This document shows, piece by piece, positions 11,609 through 22,981 of a DNA stretch of 64,000 bases. The DNA lies in NCBI RefSeq assembly GCF_024586455.1, contig NC_065922.1:62001-126000 (forward strand). Reading direction: 5' to 3'. Origin of the DNA: Bactrocera neohumeralis. Taxonomy: Eukaryota; Arthropoda; Insecta; Diptera; Tephritidae. How positions within the stretch are numbered: position 1 is the stretch's first letter; each line of letters begins with the position of its first letter. A program made the position numbers and the translations under genes. The notes beneath the pieces were generated by a model, which searched no databases, was not told the DNA's origin, and was given only the letters and a program-made list of their open reading frames with translations.

Positions 11609-13042
11609 CAACTAAAAAATTACTATTGATAATTAAAAGGCTGAAATTTTTTAAACGAAAAATGTTTCACCTTTGCAACAACACTTCAACCGAAAATTAT
11701 TTTACGGGTTGAGTTAGAAGCACTGAATTTCAAAACTTCAACCAAAATGCAGTTGGGTTGCAAGCCCCACAAGGGGCCAAAATTATGGCACAAATCATGT
11801 GAGTGTGAATAAATAAGATAGGACATTTAACGTTCCTTCCAGAGATAAGATCATTCTTGAACGAGATTTCAGCCTCTTTTGCAAAATCATAGGCAGCGCT
11901 TAAAATACTATACCATACTTATATGAAAATGGACATGTAAATACTAATGAAATATTTCTAAAACACTTTCTGTGTGATCCAAGTATGAACTTTTTGACAA
12001 TATACTCATAAAGATTTTAATGATTACCAAATTTAATACAAATTAAGCACCCTTATTCTGGGAAGTGCGTAAATATTAGTTTGCTTTATTGCTGAGGAAC
12101 ACGAAATGTTCTGAGTGGTTTCAGTAACCTGGCCATTTGTAACCGGGTACCTCATGGTGTGACTAACGAATGTCGTAGCAAGTAAATGTAATTGTGGCGT
12201 CAGTTCATTACAGGTGGTTGGCTTTAATGTTGAAAAATCAACATTTAAATTCCCTGCCCTTCCTCTTAGTTCAACTTAGAAGTACATAAGAGCATTGGAT
12301 TGCATCGAAACGAAACGAATTGTTAGCATTGTTGCAAAAACCCTAACCAGATATAGCCTCAAAGTTGGTCGCCACCACTGCTAACCACGGCACCTATTTG
12401 ATTGTAAGCGTGGTCTCCTATGAGCGTACATATTTATTGTATGTGTACATGCATTTACAAGTAAACGTTTTTGTATTAGTTTGTTATGCTAAGAAATTTA
12501 TTTATTCAGTTAGTTACTTATTTACTAAGCTGAGGCGGTCGACAACCAGTTAGTTATAGTAAATTGCTCGCATGTTATTTTGAACTTCTTTTATTATCAA
12601 AATGTATGAGGCGTTAACGAAGCATAAAAGCGCACGTTTAACAAATTTACTGAAATTTACAAACAAGAAATACATAGGAAAGAAATGGTTAATTTTTATT
12701 CCATGATTGCACAATACGTAACGTTAAACCTTTAGAAAACTGTCTCGCTCTGCTAAGGATGAACCAATCTGCTATTGCGGTTCATTCTGGTGTTGTGTTA
12801 TTCTGGAAAAAGGAGTAAAGAAAAAATAAAATCAATACAGAAGTGAATAAGTATAGTAAAAATATTTTTTGGTTTCAAAGCAAACTTTATTCCTTAAGCT
12901 CCGACTACATATACCATTTACAATTTTAGAGTTGCCTGTCTTGAAAGAAATTTGGAGACTGTTCTAACTTTTGTTTTAATTTAATATCACACGTTGTACA
13001 GCAACCAAATGTCATCAGTTTATTGATATCATTTAATAACAG
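11609..13042. other. Non-coding stretch
   Basis: No TE motif seen. A frame at about 12742-12831 ends at a GTAAAG that could serve as a 5' splice site in phase with the candidate exon at 13043; see that entry. Otherwise nothing. Confidence 0.5.
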
Positions 13043-13147
13043 GATTTAACAGAAGCAGAACGGAAATTGACCACAGAATCCTATAAACATGTGAAAAAAA
13101 TTGCTGAGCTGTTGAAGATCGCAACAAAGGCATTCAATAATTTATAG
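13043..13147 (+). CDS. Candidate terminal coding exon, unknown protein (weak)
   Basis: After an acceptor-like 'tttaataacag' (13032-13042) a 34-codon frame opens with DLTEAERKLTTESYKHVKK, continues IAELLKIATKAFNNL and stops at TAG 13145-13147. It is hydrophilic, charged and helix-forming, unlike random AT-rich sequence here. A possible upstream partner is the open frame ending ...CVILEKG at about 12831, next to GTAAAG, which would join in phase. I do not recognise the family, see no start codon for the upstream piece, and no polyadenylation signal close by. It may equally be a relic or chance. Confidence 0.22.
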   Translation, partial: DLTEAERKLTTESYKHVKKIAELLKIATKAFNNL

Positions 13148-13351
13148 CTGAATATGTTTTTGTATGTATAATTAATCATGTACTCACTATCGCTCTAATG
13201 TCAGTTCTACTATTATTTAAAAACGAATCGAACGTAAAGGTGAAATTTTGCTATTTTATTCAACTTTTACGGTTTTATTCAATTAACGGTCATTTGTATA
13301 ACCTAAACTAATCGAAATATTATACTATATTCCATATAAGCTTATATGATA

Positions 13352-14968
13352 CTAGCTTTTTACCCGCGGCTTCGCCCGCAGTGGAGCCATTAAATAAGTA
13401 TGAGAGATAAAGGGTAAGGGTATAATAATAGAAAATAGTCAAAATGATAACTAAATTTTATTGCTTGGCTGAGATCAACAATTTTTAAAAATTATTACAG
13501 ACAATGAAGTTTTAACACCTTAAAATATGCGTATTGAAATGCAACAACAAATGTTAAAATATATTTCACCGTAACAAAAATAAATAATTCTGAATTCTAA
13601 CAATTTAAAAAAATAAAATACAAAGTATTAATCTAGAATATTTTTGTAGACAATGTTATAAGTTTTCCGTCGGGTGCAAATCTGTGTTTCTGGGCATTAG
13701 ATACACGTGAACAGGCTACATAAAGTTGACCATGAGAGAAGCATGGGTTTTCTAAATGCACCCCTGCTACCTGTAATGTTTGTCCTTGTGCCTTGTTTAT
13801 AGTAACAGCAAAGCTAAGCTTGACGGGAAACTGAACCCTTTTAAATTGGAATGGAAGGTCAGTGGGAATAATTGGTATCCGAGGTATTATAACACTATTT
13901 CTCTTACCGACACCTGTTAAAATAGTAGCACCAAGTATGTTCTGTCCCAATTTTGTTATCCGAAGCTTTGTTCCATTACATAGCCGAGGAGCATCTAGAT
14001 TTCGAATAAGCATCACTGGTACATTTAGTTTCAATTGAAGTTCATGTGACGATACACCCGAAAGTTCAAGTGAATTTAAAAACTCCACAGGATATGAAGT
14101 ACTTAGTTTCGTATCTATAATTGTATCCATTTACAAATATTCCTTCATTTCTCCTTGAACCTCGTTTAAAATGTCAGTGTTGATCCTATTAACAATTTCA
14201 TTTCTTGGTGCTAATATTGCTCTTGCCCACAACCACTGATCACTACACAAATTTTGTTGCAATTCCGGAAAAACATTAGCATTGAGATCCACATCACTTT
14301 CTACTAAATTACAAAATTCTCTTGACAGAAATATATAGACTTCAACGTCAACATCTAAACAACCATCACCAATTTTCAACAACATTTCTGCGTAAAGTCC
14401 TGAATCCACGTCATTTTGAGGATGCACCCTCATATTCGTTCACGGGCCCGCGATGAAATTGTGGATATACCAGATTTTCGAGGCATTTTCTAAGAAAAGC
14501 AGAGTAATAATTAACATCAGCGAGTAAGATCTATAATAATAAAGTGACTGCTAACCACAAAAATTACTGATTACCTCAAAAATTTTAATAGTTTTATACT
14601 GCATGTAACGACAGAAGAAAATAATAATAAATATAGAACAGTTACAAACATTTGAAACTATGTATATTCAATTGAGTTAGATATTGTCGTCACCGCCGGT
14701 AATACAGTGGGACGGTATTACAGTATTCATGGTTGAAACTTCATTACTGTTATGCTAGATGGCGTTGAAGTAGCTAAATTTGACGATTTTTTGACAAACA
14801 ATTTTTATATATTTCTTAAAAAAATTTTTGTTTTTAACATAAAGTACCCTATTTTACTTTTAATACCTTCAGGAGTATATGTACAAAGTTTCATGATGAT
14901 CGGTTAAGTAGTTTTTGCGTGAAAGCGTAACAAACAAACTTACATTCGCATTTACAATATTAGTATGA
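13352..14968 (-). mobile_element. Complete but internally deleted Helitron (1,617 bp)
   Basis: On the minus strand it begins TCATACTAATATTGTAAA (14968) and ends with a GC-rich hairpin (GCGGGCGAAGCCGC) followed by AAAAAGCTAG (13352). TC at the 5' end, and a hairpin plus CTRR (here CTAG) at the 3' end, are canonical for Helitrons. The base before the 5' end is A and the base after the 3' end is T, as expected for A^T insertion without duplication. Inside, a 5'-type motif (aactacttaaccgatcatcatgaaac) lies near 14900. The coding part keeps only the first codons and the helicase C-terminus. An autonomous Helitron is 5-6 kb or more, so about three quarters is lost. Confidence 0.93.
13633..14486 (-). 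pseudogene. Helitron Rep/helicase remnant: N-terminal start fused to PIF1-like helicase C-terminus
   Basis: An ATG at 14486 opens MPRKSGISTISSRARERI, which looks like a Helitron N-terminus, and ends at 14430. The deletion junction lies there: one base out of frame begins TNMRV-PQND, the post-Walker region of the Helitron PIF1-like helicase, which continues as ANVFPELQQN, WARAILAPRNEIV, a stop TAA at 14131-14133, then YPVEFLNSLELSG, LCNGTKL, IPRIPIIPTDLPFQFKR, motif V INKAQGQTL and motif VI LYVACSRVS, ending at 13633. The HUH nuclease, Walker A and Walker B regions are absent. Apart from one stop and the junction shift, the helicase portion is well kept, suggesting a fairly recent copy. Confidence 0.9.
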
Positions 14969-15238
14969 TTTACTAATTATTGGTACTAAGCCAAATATTT
15001 TATTTCAATGTTACTGAAAATATGAATCTTAATGACAGAAATAATTTTTGATAAAAGATAGCTAAGAAGAGTCAGAAAAGAAGCTTACTTAGTTTCATCA
15101 ATATTGACCGATATAAACTTGGTATAAAATCGATGAAAGGCGTTGATATCTTTATACTGTTACTAATAAATCAGTCCACGCTTTTTTGTGCCTATGACAA
15201 ACAATAAATACTATTAAAATAAACTATTCAATAAAAAA

Positions 15239-15315
15239 AGTTTATACTCTAGCAGCATTTTGCTACAGAGTATAACAGTTTTGTTCACCTAACAACATAC
15301 AGGTGACCTTTCTCT
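15239..15315 (-). mobile_element. Family A repeat, 3'-end fragment
   Basis: Reverse complement reads gttaggtgaacaaaac...atactctgtagcaaaatgctgctagagtataaac, the diagnostic terminus of family A. Only the tail is present. Confidence 0.6.
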
Positions 15316-15547
15316 ATATGATTGGTAATGGTATGTGATGTATCTTAATGAACCTCAGAAAACATTTTATGATGTGGCATATTAATAGTATGTAGTATAA
15401 TGAAAAAAATAAATAAAATCGGGTAGATACTACCATCAATTCCCATATACTACATAAGTATAATGATTTTCGGTTTTCTAACAAACCTTTTATCGAATAT
15501 GCCCGTCACTGTATGAGTTATATATTGTACAAGTATATATGTATATG

Positions 15548-15689
15548 GTAACTCGAAGTTTTCCATAACTCAAACTCTTAAATTGTTAATAGAAGAAAAT
15601 TTCATACAAATTTCCTTCCATAACTCAAAGTCTCTCTAACTCGATTGTTTTTGTGGATTATGGTGATTCGAGTTAGGGAAGTTCAACTG
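15548..15689 (-). mobile_element. Fragment of a pogo/Tigger-like MITE (one terminus)
   Basis: Minus strand begins CAGTTGAACTTCCCTAACTC next to TA (15690-15691), resembling pogo-type inverted repeats with TA target sites. The body repeats 'ccataactcaaa' twice. The other end was not found. Confidence 0.4.
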
Positions 15690-15690
15690 T

Positions 15691-16784
15691 ATGTACATAT
15701 ATGTACATGTTTTGATTCCTACCCTTTGGTTGACGATTTGCACCTTAGTCCTTTCTTACTTGTTTTTTGATTTGAAAACATTTCCATTCCTTATAATCAA
15801 ATGTTTGGTTCCGTCTGAACCTAACCCTGTCTTCATTGTTTTGTTTACCTTCGAATTGAAATTTTCATATCCTATACACATTCGTAGCTACACTTGTGAG
15901 AAACTCAAATTTTGCGATACTAAGTTATTGACATGCTTCAGTTGCAAAGCAAAAAAAAGCTGTTATTTCATTTCGTTCCAAAGAGAAAATCAAATTACTT
16001 ATAAAGAGGACGGACCGCACTGATATCCGTAAGCGGCTTATGGGATTATTGTTTGGAGACATTGACAAGCCGCGCCTTTATAAAATATTCTAAATGAATC
16101 AAAAATCATTTTTTGAAATGTTTTTGAGTATTAAGTAAATTTATATATCATTTGAAACATTTTTTTCATTTAACATATTTAACACGTACTACTTTACAAT
16201 ATTTGTATTAAATAAACTGTTGATAATTAGCTATGGTCAATCGATTTGAACGCACGTAAACGGGCATTACTTTTGCTTAAGTTATGCTTAGTCCAATAAC
16301 TCTTCGATTGAAACAAAAATCTTTTCTTTCTGCAGTTAAATGCCATTTTTTAATAATTAAAAAGTGTTTACCTTTTTGTCGGCTTTGAGTTGGATTTATC
16401 TTTAATATGACATTTGCCTTGATGGGATCATAAAGCGAAATGGTAAGTAAATACAATACCTATGTATGATATGTATGTCTACAAATACACGCTCACACGG
16501 AGGCGCAACCAAAATTTATGACAAGGGTTGTGTTTATTTGCCTCACATATTCCTACGTCGTATATTTAGTTTTTAAAACTATTTAAAAAAAAAATGTGAA
16601 ACTAAATGTAAATGCATTCTATAGATAATTAATATTTTTGCGTAATAATTTATTGCCTTCTGAGGAAAGCGTTGCCGATATCTATTGTTCTATACGCTGA
16701 AATTTAACTGCAAAATTTTAATAAGAATTTGTACAAAGTGATGTAATATACATATAATATATGTATATCATCAATGTACGTGTG
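15691..16784. other. Non-coding stretch
   Basis: A 110-codon open frame (15691-16023) starts inside a microsatellite-like run and has no domain resemblance; I do not accept it as a gene. Nothing else is seen. Confidence 0.5.
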
Positions 16785-16905
16785 TAAATTACGTGTCACC
16801 ATTTCTACGGAGTAAATTCCTAAACTACTGAACCGATTTTAGTAAAATTTAGCACACTGTGTCCAGTTTGATCCAATTTAAAAGAGAGTATAGTTTATAA
16901 CTCAT
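16785..16905 (+). mobile_element. Decayed Helitron 5' region
   Basis: The string acgtgtcaccattt...ggagtaaattcctaaactactgaaccgattttag resembles the sequence shortly inside Helitron 5' ends (compare 14885-14935 on the minus strand). The TC terminus is not recognisable. Confidence 0.35.
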
Positions 16906-17099
16906 TTGTGACAAATGTAAAACAATTCACAAACAAAAGAATATTTCTAATAAAAAGGATAATAATAATTGAACTGATCTTCCATATAAAATTTCGTGTT
17001 CAATAGATTTTTACACCGGAAATATCATTATTTGTAAATAATATGTTCATATATTAAACCTAACGGTTGTTAATTTTTTTCTTATTATCAGATATAAAA

Positions 17100-17155
17100 A
17101 GTCTTTCGCTTCCAACTGCTTGAAAACATATTTCGTTTTGTGAATTTTGTAAGGA
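17100..17155. repeat. Half of an inverted repeat pair with 20278-20330
   Basis: 'cgcttccaactgcttgaaaacatatttcgtttt' matches, at roughly 70-80 percent by eye, the reverse complement of 'aaaacgaattctgttttcaagtagttgggagcg' at about 20296-20330. The two copies flank the family A array at about 3.2 kb spacing. Confidence 0.6.
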
Positions 17156-17254
17156 ATTAAAGGATATAAACAGTTGAAGTTTGACTATATTAAAGCAAAT
17201 TTGTTTCTTCTTTTGAATATTAATGAAAAAACATAATATTAAATTGCAAACGAT

Positions 17255-17535
17255 TAAGTTGAGCACTTACGAGATATCCATCGGCAAACATCTATGCCTA
17301 TCAAATGAAAATAAAAAAACAAAATAACGAAAAAGTGACAAAGAAGGAATCATTTTCGAAAACCATACAATTTCTTATAAGACTATGATAATTTTGAAAT
17401 TCAAAGCTCAAAGTATTATAGCAAAATTTCTGCTCTTCAAAAATGTTCCACATAATTTTTCAATTAAGTTCAGCATTTACGAGACATACATACGTCGTCA
17501 ACCATTAATGTCTATCAAAGGAAAATACAAAAACA
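17255..17535 (+). repeat. Two imperfect direct repeats of about 75 bp
   Basis: 'ttaagttgagcacttacgagatatcc...gcctatcaaatgaaaat' (from 17255) recurs as 'ttaagttcagcatttacgagacatac...gtctatcaaaggaaaat' (from 17462), period about 207. The second copy abuts the first family A repeat. Confidence 0.75.
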
Positions 17536-17541
17536 AAAACG

Positions 17542-18583
17542 AACAAGTAAGGAAGGGCTAAGTTCGGGTGTCACCGAACATTTTATACTCTCGCATGATA
17601 AAGTGATAATCGAAATTTCATTATACGTCATTTACATATTTTTCAAATACCGTATTTGTGTAAAGTTTTATTCCGCTATCATCATTGGTGCCTAATGTAT
17701 GTATATATTACACAGAAAAGGTATCAGATGGAATTCAAAATAGCGTTATATTGGAAGAAGGCGTGGTTGTGAACCGATTTCACCTATATTTCGTACATGT
17801 CATCAAGGTGTTAAGAAAATATTATATACCGAATTTCATTGAAATCGGTCTAGTAGTTCCTGAGATATGGTTTTTGGTCCATAAGTGGGCGAGGCCACGC
17901 CCATTTTCAATTTTTCAAAAAAGCCTGGGTGCAGCTTCTTCTGCAATTTCTTCCGTAAAAGTTAGTGTTTCTGACGTTTTTTTTAGTCGGTTAACGCACT
18001 TTTAGTGATTTTCAACATAACCTTTGTATGGGAGGTGGGCGTGGTTAATATCCGATTTCTTCCATTTTTGAACTGTATATGGAAATGCCTGAAGAAAACG
18101 ACTCTGTAGAGTTTGGTTGACATAGCTATCGTAGTTTCCGAGATATATACATAAAACTTAGTAGGGGGCGGGGCCACGCCTACTTTTCGAAAAAAATTAC
18201 GTCCAAATATGCCCCTCCTTAATGCTATCCTTTGTGCCACTTTAATATTTTTATTTATGGCTTAGTTATGACACTTTATAGGTTTTCGGTTTCCGCCATT
18301 TTGTGGGCGTGGCAGTGGGCCGATTTTGCCCATCTTTCCACCTTCTTATGGAGCCAAGGAATACGTGTACCAAGTTTCATCATGATATCTCAATTTTTAC
18401 TCAAGTTACAGCTTGCACGGACGGACAGACAGACATCCGGATTTCGACTCTACTCGTCACCCTGATCACTTTGGTATACATAACCCTATATCTGACTCTT
18501 TTAGTTTTAGGACTTACAAACAACCGTTATGTGAACAAAACTATAATACTCTCCTTAGCAACATTGTTGCGAGAGTATAAAAA
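17542..18583 (+). mobile_element. Family A repeat, near full length (first of a tandem pair)
   Basis: Begins AACAAGTAAGGAAGGGCTAA with a short hairpin (GTTCGGGTGTCACCGAAC). Subterminal inverted repeats are TATACTCTCGCA at the start and TGCGAGAGTATA at the end. The body alternates 'gggcgtggc/ggccacgccc' boxes with 'cctgagatatgg' and 'ccaagtttcatcatgatatctcaatttttactcaagttacagcttgcacggac' plus a short GACAGACAGACA tract. No coding capacity; the roughly 100-codon frames at 17685 and 18303 are chance. Organisation (subterminal inverted repeats, GC-box interior, tandem copies) is like Helentron-associated DINE-1 elements; that assignment is an inference. Confidence 0.75.
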
Positions 18584-18728
18584 CGAACAAATAAGAAAGG
18601 GCTAAGTTCGGGTGCAGCCGAACATTTTCTACGCTAGCAACTTGCAAACTCAAAGCCAGGGAAATGCTATAAGGTGTAAAACCCATCATATAGAGTAAAG
18701 TAAATGAAAATGCTAATATTCGTTATAT

Positions 18729-19241
18729 AATGGGTTGTTAAAAAGTCTTGCGGTATTTTTATTGAATATTTTTTTTTTTATTGAAATTGAAATGAATTTT
18801 TGATGACTCATGCCCAGCTCTTGACCGATGCTACGGTTGCTACTATGCCGGTCTCTTTCGACCAATTCAGCGATTTTATCGCAATTTTCGACGACAGGCC
18901 TTCCGGAGCGACAGGCCATCGTTGTGCGGTGGAAATGGAAACTGTATCGGGTCCATAAACTGCACAAATTTTATTGGCGGCTTGAGATGCATTTTTGCCT
19001 TTATCGTAGTACGAGTAGTACTGTAAAATATACCGTATTTTCTCTTTATTTCGCTCCATGTTTGCGACGCTATAACTCACGAACGACTTAAAAGAAACGA
19101 CAATCAATCAAACATGTGTTAGCGCGTGAAATGAGCTTTCCAAAAAGGTATAGAATGACCCGATGCGACGAATAAAACTAGAACTACGCGCTTTCAGCGC
19201 CAACTAGCGAAAATACCGCAAGACTTTTTTGACAACCTATA
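18729..19241 (-). mobile_element. Short internally deleted mariner, MITE-like
   Basis: Ends match as inverted repeats: GGTTGTTAAAAAGTCTTGCG on the left and the complement of GGTTGTCAAAAAAGTCTTGC on the right, next to TA-rich target sequence (exact target bases ambiguous because the site is TATATA). About 510 bp against about 1.3 kb for a full mariner. The deletion joins the DNA-binding domain directly to the 3' inverted repeat. Confidence 0.87.
18809..19059 (-). pseudogene. Mariner transposase N-terminal (DNA-binding) remnant
   Basis: An ATG at 19059 opens MERNKEKIRYILQYY, then KGKNASQAANKICAVYG and STAQRW. A deletion of about 15 codons and a frame change lead to RSGRPVVENCDKIAELVERD and RSIGQELGMSH. 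This is the paired helix-turn-helix domain of a mariner related to the one at 44428-45294. All catalytic residues are missing. Confidence 0.85.
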
Positions 19242-20178
19242 TATACATATTTTCGCTATAAATAACCCCCGCTTTCTTATTTTCATTGAGATAACTCACG
19301 TATTGGCGGATATATGCGATACAAAGTCACCCCGAATTTCGAAAATATTTATATTAAGTATATGGGGGCTAAGGGAAGCATTGGTCCGATTTAACCCATT
19401 TTTGGCATACAGACTAACCGTTATAACAGAAAGAATATCCTTTAATTTCAGTAATATATATCACACATTGACCGACATTTTCGATCAAAAGTCAACTATA
19501 GGTACCGGGGTCAAAATACTCGGTACCTATGGGCTTGAACAGTTTTCATGGGATATAAACAATTTTTGGTCCTAAGGTGGCACACACTAAAGACATTTTT
19601 CGTGCAAAGTTTTATACCGTTATATTAAACGCTCCTTGATTTGCGTACTGAAAACTGAACGAATAAAGTGGAATTTAAAATTATGTTATATGAGAGGTAG
19701 GCGATGTTGTTGTCTGATTTCGTCCATTTCTACAATGAGACATAAGAATATCAAAAAACTGCCACGTACCAAATTTTGTCGAAATCGGTTGGACGGGTCC
19801 CGAGATATGGGGTTTCACCTAAAAGTTGGAGGTGTCACGCTCATCGTCTAATTTTCACACGGTCTCCCATAAAGCCCTCATCCCTTCTCGGTGGTAAAAT
19901 TTAATGTAGATATCTGTGGCGATTAGTTATTGATTTATCGCGCTTTTCGTACTTTTTAATACACTGTCGGTAGAAGTTCCTATAACTGCATATCAAGTTT
20001 CAGCTTGCACGGACGAACAGACAGACAGTCAAACGGATTTAAACTTTTCTCGTCACCCTGATCATTTATATATAGTATATAACCCTATATGTATCTCGAT
20101 TAGTTTTAGGTGATACGTACAACCGTTAGGTGAGCAAAACTATAATACTCTATAGCAACTGGTTACAAGCGTATAAAA

Positions 20179-21182
20179 ATATTAAGGTACAAATAATTTA
20201 GTAAATAAAATAAATAAATAAAAATAATCATTTCTACTTTTATCTTGCAAAAGCATTTTGTAGGTCATTTAATTTGCCAGAAAATCCAGAAAACGAATTC
20301 TGTTTTCAAGTAGTTGGGAGCGAGGAATGATGACAAAAGTAAAAAAGTATTAAGCGGAAGACCTTACCGTTACAATAAAGAGCTTATACTTGGAGAGCTT
20401 TTAATAGAAATGTATATCAATCAATTTTTCAGAGTATCATGCGAAAAAAAATGTTTCTTTCACCCACCCTAATATATAGTATATATACATATATTTATTA
20501 TTAAACACTACTAATCCTTAATATTGAAAAAATTATTAATTGGAAATAGATATTGTATAATAATCAAATATACTATAATTTAGGCTTTTAAGTTTAATAT
20601 GAAATATGACTACATACATATAAACTTAACACTTTTCATTTACAAACATCATAAAATTTGTAAAGACTACAAAGCTTTTAATTACTAACATTCCAAATGT
20701 TAGTGGTTCAACTGACCCCATTAACAGAACTTGTTTCTCAAGTTGCTTCAGCTTATCGCCCATCAGCTTAGCCAGCTAATTTGATGTGACTATTCAACAT
20801 TGAAGAGAATTCTTACAAATAATCGTTTTTAATTACTTACAGTTTCAATTTAAAATTATGAGATTAAGTCATCTAATGGAATAAATAAAATCTTGTCAAT
20901 ATGTCCACTATTTAGTTGCCGAAATACTTTTGTTGATATATTTTGCTACAGATGATTTTGTTCCTCCAAAAACACGTCAGTGGAAACGTATGGCGATTGT
21001 GGAATATTCAATGTCAGGTACATATTTAACCTGGCATGTATTGTGATATTTACTGACATGTAATAATATACATATATTTATTTTGTAATTTTTATCTCAT
21101 TATATAAATATGTACTTTGACATTTAATGTTTTTTTCATTTATAAAGCGCCAACAATTTATAGAGAGCTATTCAATTTGTAT
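20179..21182. other. AT-rich non-coding stretch with half of an inverted repeat
   Basis: Holds the 20278-20330 repeat described at 17100-17155. No gene or other element seen. Confidence 0.5.
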
Positions 21183-21500
21183 TCTCTTACACGATGTTAC
21201 TACAGAATATAATAGCTTTGTCCCAACGATTGCATGTATTACCTAAAACTAATCGACATAGATTTGGTTTTGTATATATAAATGATCAGGATGAAGAGAC
21301 GAGCTCAAATCCTGGTGACTGTCTATACATTCTTCCATCTGTGCAAGCTATAACTTTAGTAAAAATTGAGATATCTTAATGATAACTTGGCACTCATGTT
21401 TCTCTGAAAAAAGTGGGAGTAACTCCGCCTTCGAAGAGGTTTAATGTACATACCTCCTAAACCATTTAAAGTATCACAACAAAAATCGCTCAGTTCAATG
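21183..21500 (-). mobile_element. Family A repeat, 3' half, interrupted by an RTE copy
   Basis: Reading minus, the tail 'ctattatattctgtagtaacat...agaatac', the 'tgcacagatgg...gacagtcaccagga' stretch and 'tgagatatc' follow the family A order in reverse. It stops at about 21500, where RTE sequence begins; family A resumes at about 22620. Confidence 0.65.
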
Positions 21501-21504
21501 TCGC

Positions 21505-22612
21505 GGTATATCCCGTATAGCTCATCGTTCCATCGTCTACGGTACACGCCATTGCCACTGCACAAAGGACAAAAACGACGACGATATCTTGCAAAGGGGC
21601 TGATGCATGCACCTTGTGAGTTCTTCGATGCCGTATTTCAATAGTTGGGTCGGTAATCCATGGGCTCTTGCCGCTTTGTTGTTCTTCAGGCCTGTAATGG
21701 CTTTTCGCCATCTCCAGATGTTCAACTTTCAGTGCCATTCAGCAGGCTGGAGAAGTGTTTCCTCCATAACTTAAGTATGCTCTGAACATCAGCCACTCTG
21801 GTTTTGAAACTTTCCGATAGTCGCCGCGTCTTTTCGTAGAATTTTCAAGCATTACTCCTGTAGGCTATCTGCTTTCTCTCCACTGCGACACGACAGTCCT
21901 CATCGTACCAGCGGTTCTTCCGAACTTTACGAAAACCAATGGTTTCGCTTTCAGCTGTACGTAAGAAGCTTGAAATGCCGTCGTACAATTCCCTTATAAC
22001 GAGTTGCTGAAGAGTGCTCTCAGAGGACAGGAGTGTTGGTCGAGTAGAAAACGGTTTCGATGTCGGTTGTGATAGTAGCTTCTCGGCATCATACCTTCCC
22101 TGTATTTTTTGACGGTCTTGATTTACCGTATGGAGGCGGGTATGTATCTCCGCCACAACAAGATAGTGGTCCGAGTCGATGTTAGGTCATCGGAGTGTAC
22201 GCACGTTAAGGACACTGGTGTAGTCACGAACTTTTCGATCCGGAGACAGTCAAGTAGGTTGATGAATTTTCTTGTACTGGCATCTAGTACTACAGACAAC
22301 CATGTGTAGGGCACCTGCCAAGTCGATCAGCTAAAGATGCCTTCTTTAGTGAGCCGCTCGCAGCCGCACCTCTGGTAAAAAGACGCTGCTATTAGACTTC
22401 ATCGAACTCTTAAACCGGATAAGTCGGAGTAGCTCCCCTGCAGCTTCCTCTGTTTTAGCCGTGAGCTCAGGTTCCACACGGATTGGCTTTCGCATCTTAC
22501 CCAAGGGTTACTCACGTTTCTAGGGTGCGCGGCGACCTCGACATCGCAAGAGTAGAAATTGGGTATAGTCCTACAACTGTAACTGCTTACCCACAATCAT
22601 AACTATACCTCA
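21505..22612 (-). pseudogene. RTE-type non-LTR retrotransposon remnant (minus strand)
   Basis: Reading minus from about 22600: a stretch that looks like 5' untranslated sequence; the end of the AP-type endonuclease (LIDLAGALHMVVCST, NVRTLR, PNIDSDHYLVVAEIHTRL); the linker before reverse transcriptase (ELYDGISSFLRTAESETIGFRK, WYDEDCRVAVERKQ); the RT start region (AITGLKNNKAARAHGLPTQLLKYG); then a deletion to the very C-terminal part (GVYRRRWNDELYGIYRDI). Catalytic RT motifs (such as YADD) are lost in that deletion. Several stops and frameshifts. The organisation matches the plus-strand copy at 27890-29475, so it is the same family. It interrupts a family A repeat. Confidence 0.85.
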
Positions 22613-22619
22613 TTACACC

Positions 22620-22981
22620 TCAAATGTTTGAACTTATGGGCCAAAAACCATATCTCACGAACTACTAGACCGATTTCAATGAAATTCGATATATAATATT
22701 TTCTTAACACCCTGATGACATGTACGAAATATGGTTGAAATCGGTTCACAACCTCGCTTTCTTTCAATATAACGCTATTTTGAATTCCATCTGATGCCTT
22801 CTCTGTATAATATATGTATATGTACGTTAGGAACCAATGATGATAGCGGAATAAAACTTTACACAAATACGGTATTTGAAAAATATGTAAATGACGGATA
22901 ATGAAATCTCGATTATCACTTTATAATGCGAGAGTATAAAATGTTCGGTGACACCCGAACTTAGCCCTTCCTTACTTGTTT
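22620..22981 (-). mobile_element. Family A repeat, 5' third
   Basis: Reverse complement begins AACAAGTAAGGAAGGGCTAA and GTTCGGGTGTCACCGAAC, then atactctcgcattataaagtgataatcgagatttc, very close to the copy at 17542. Continues to 'ggcccataagttc' where RTE sequence starts. Confidence 0.8.

Larger units (their letters stand above)
18586..20178 (+). mobile_element. Family A repeat, second tandem copy, interrupted by a mariner
   Basis: Starts AACAAATAAGAAAGGGCTAA two bases after the previous copy ends and closes with accgttaggtgagcaaaactataatactctatagcaactgg...gtata. It belongs to a variant subtype also seen at 38102 and 61311 (shared 'gaccgacattttcgatcaaaagtcaactataggtaccgggg'). A mariner sits at about 18729-19241. 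Minus that insert the element is about 1.08 kb, close to the 1.04 kb of its neighbour. Confidence 0.75.

Noticed and set aside
15691..16023. 110-codon open frame with a hydrophobic start
   Set aside because: The ATG lies in a tatgtacatatatgtaca microsatellite-like run; the hydrophobicity comes from T-rich sequence; no domain.
17685..18605. Several frames of 77-106 codons
   Set aside because: They fall in family A repeats; similar frames are broken in other copies.
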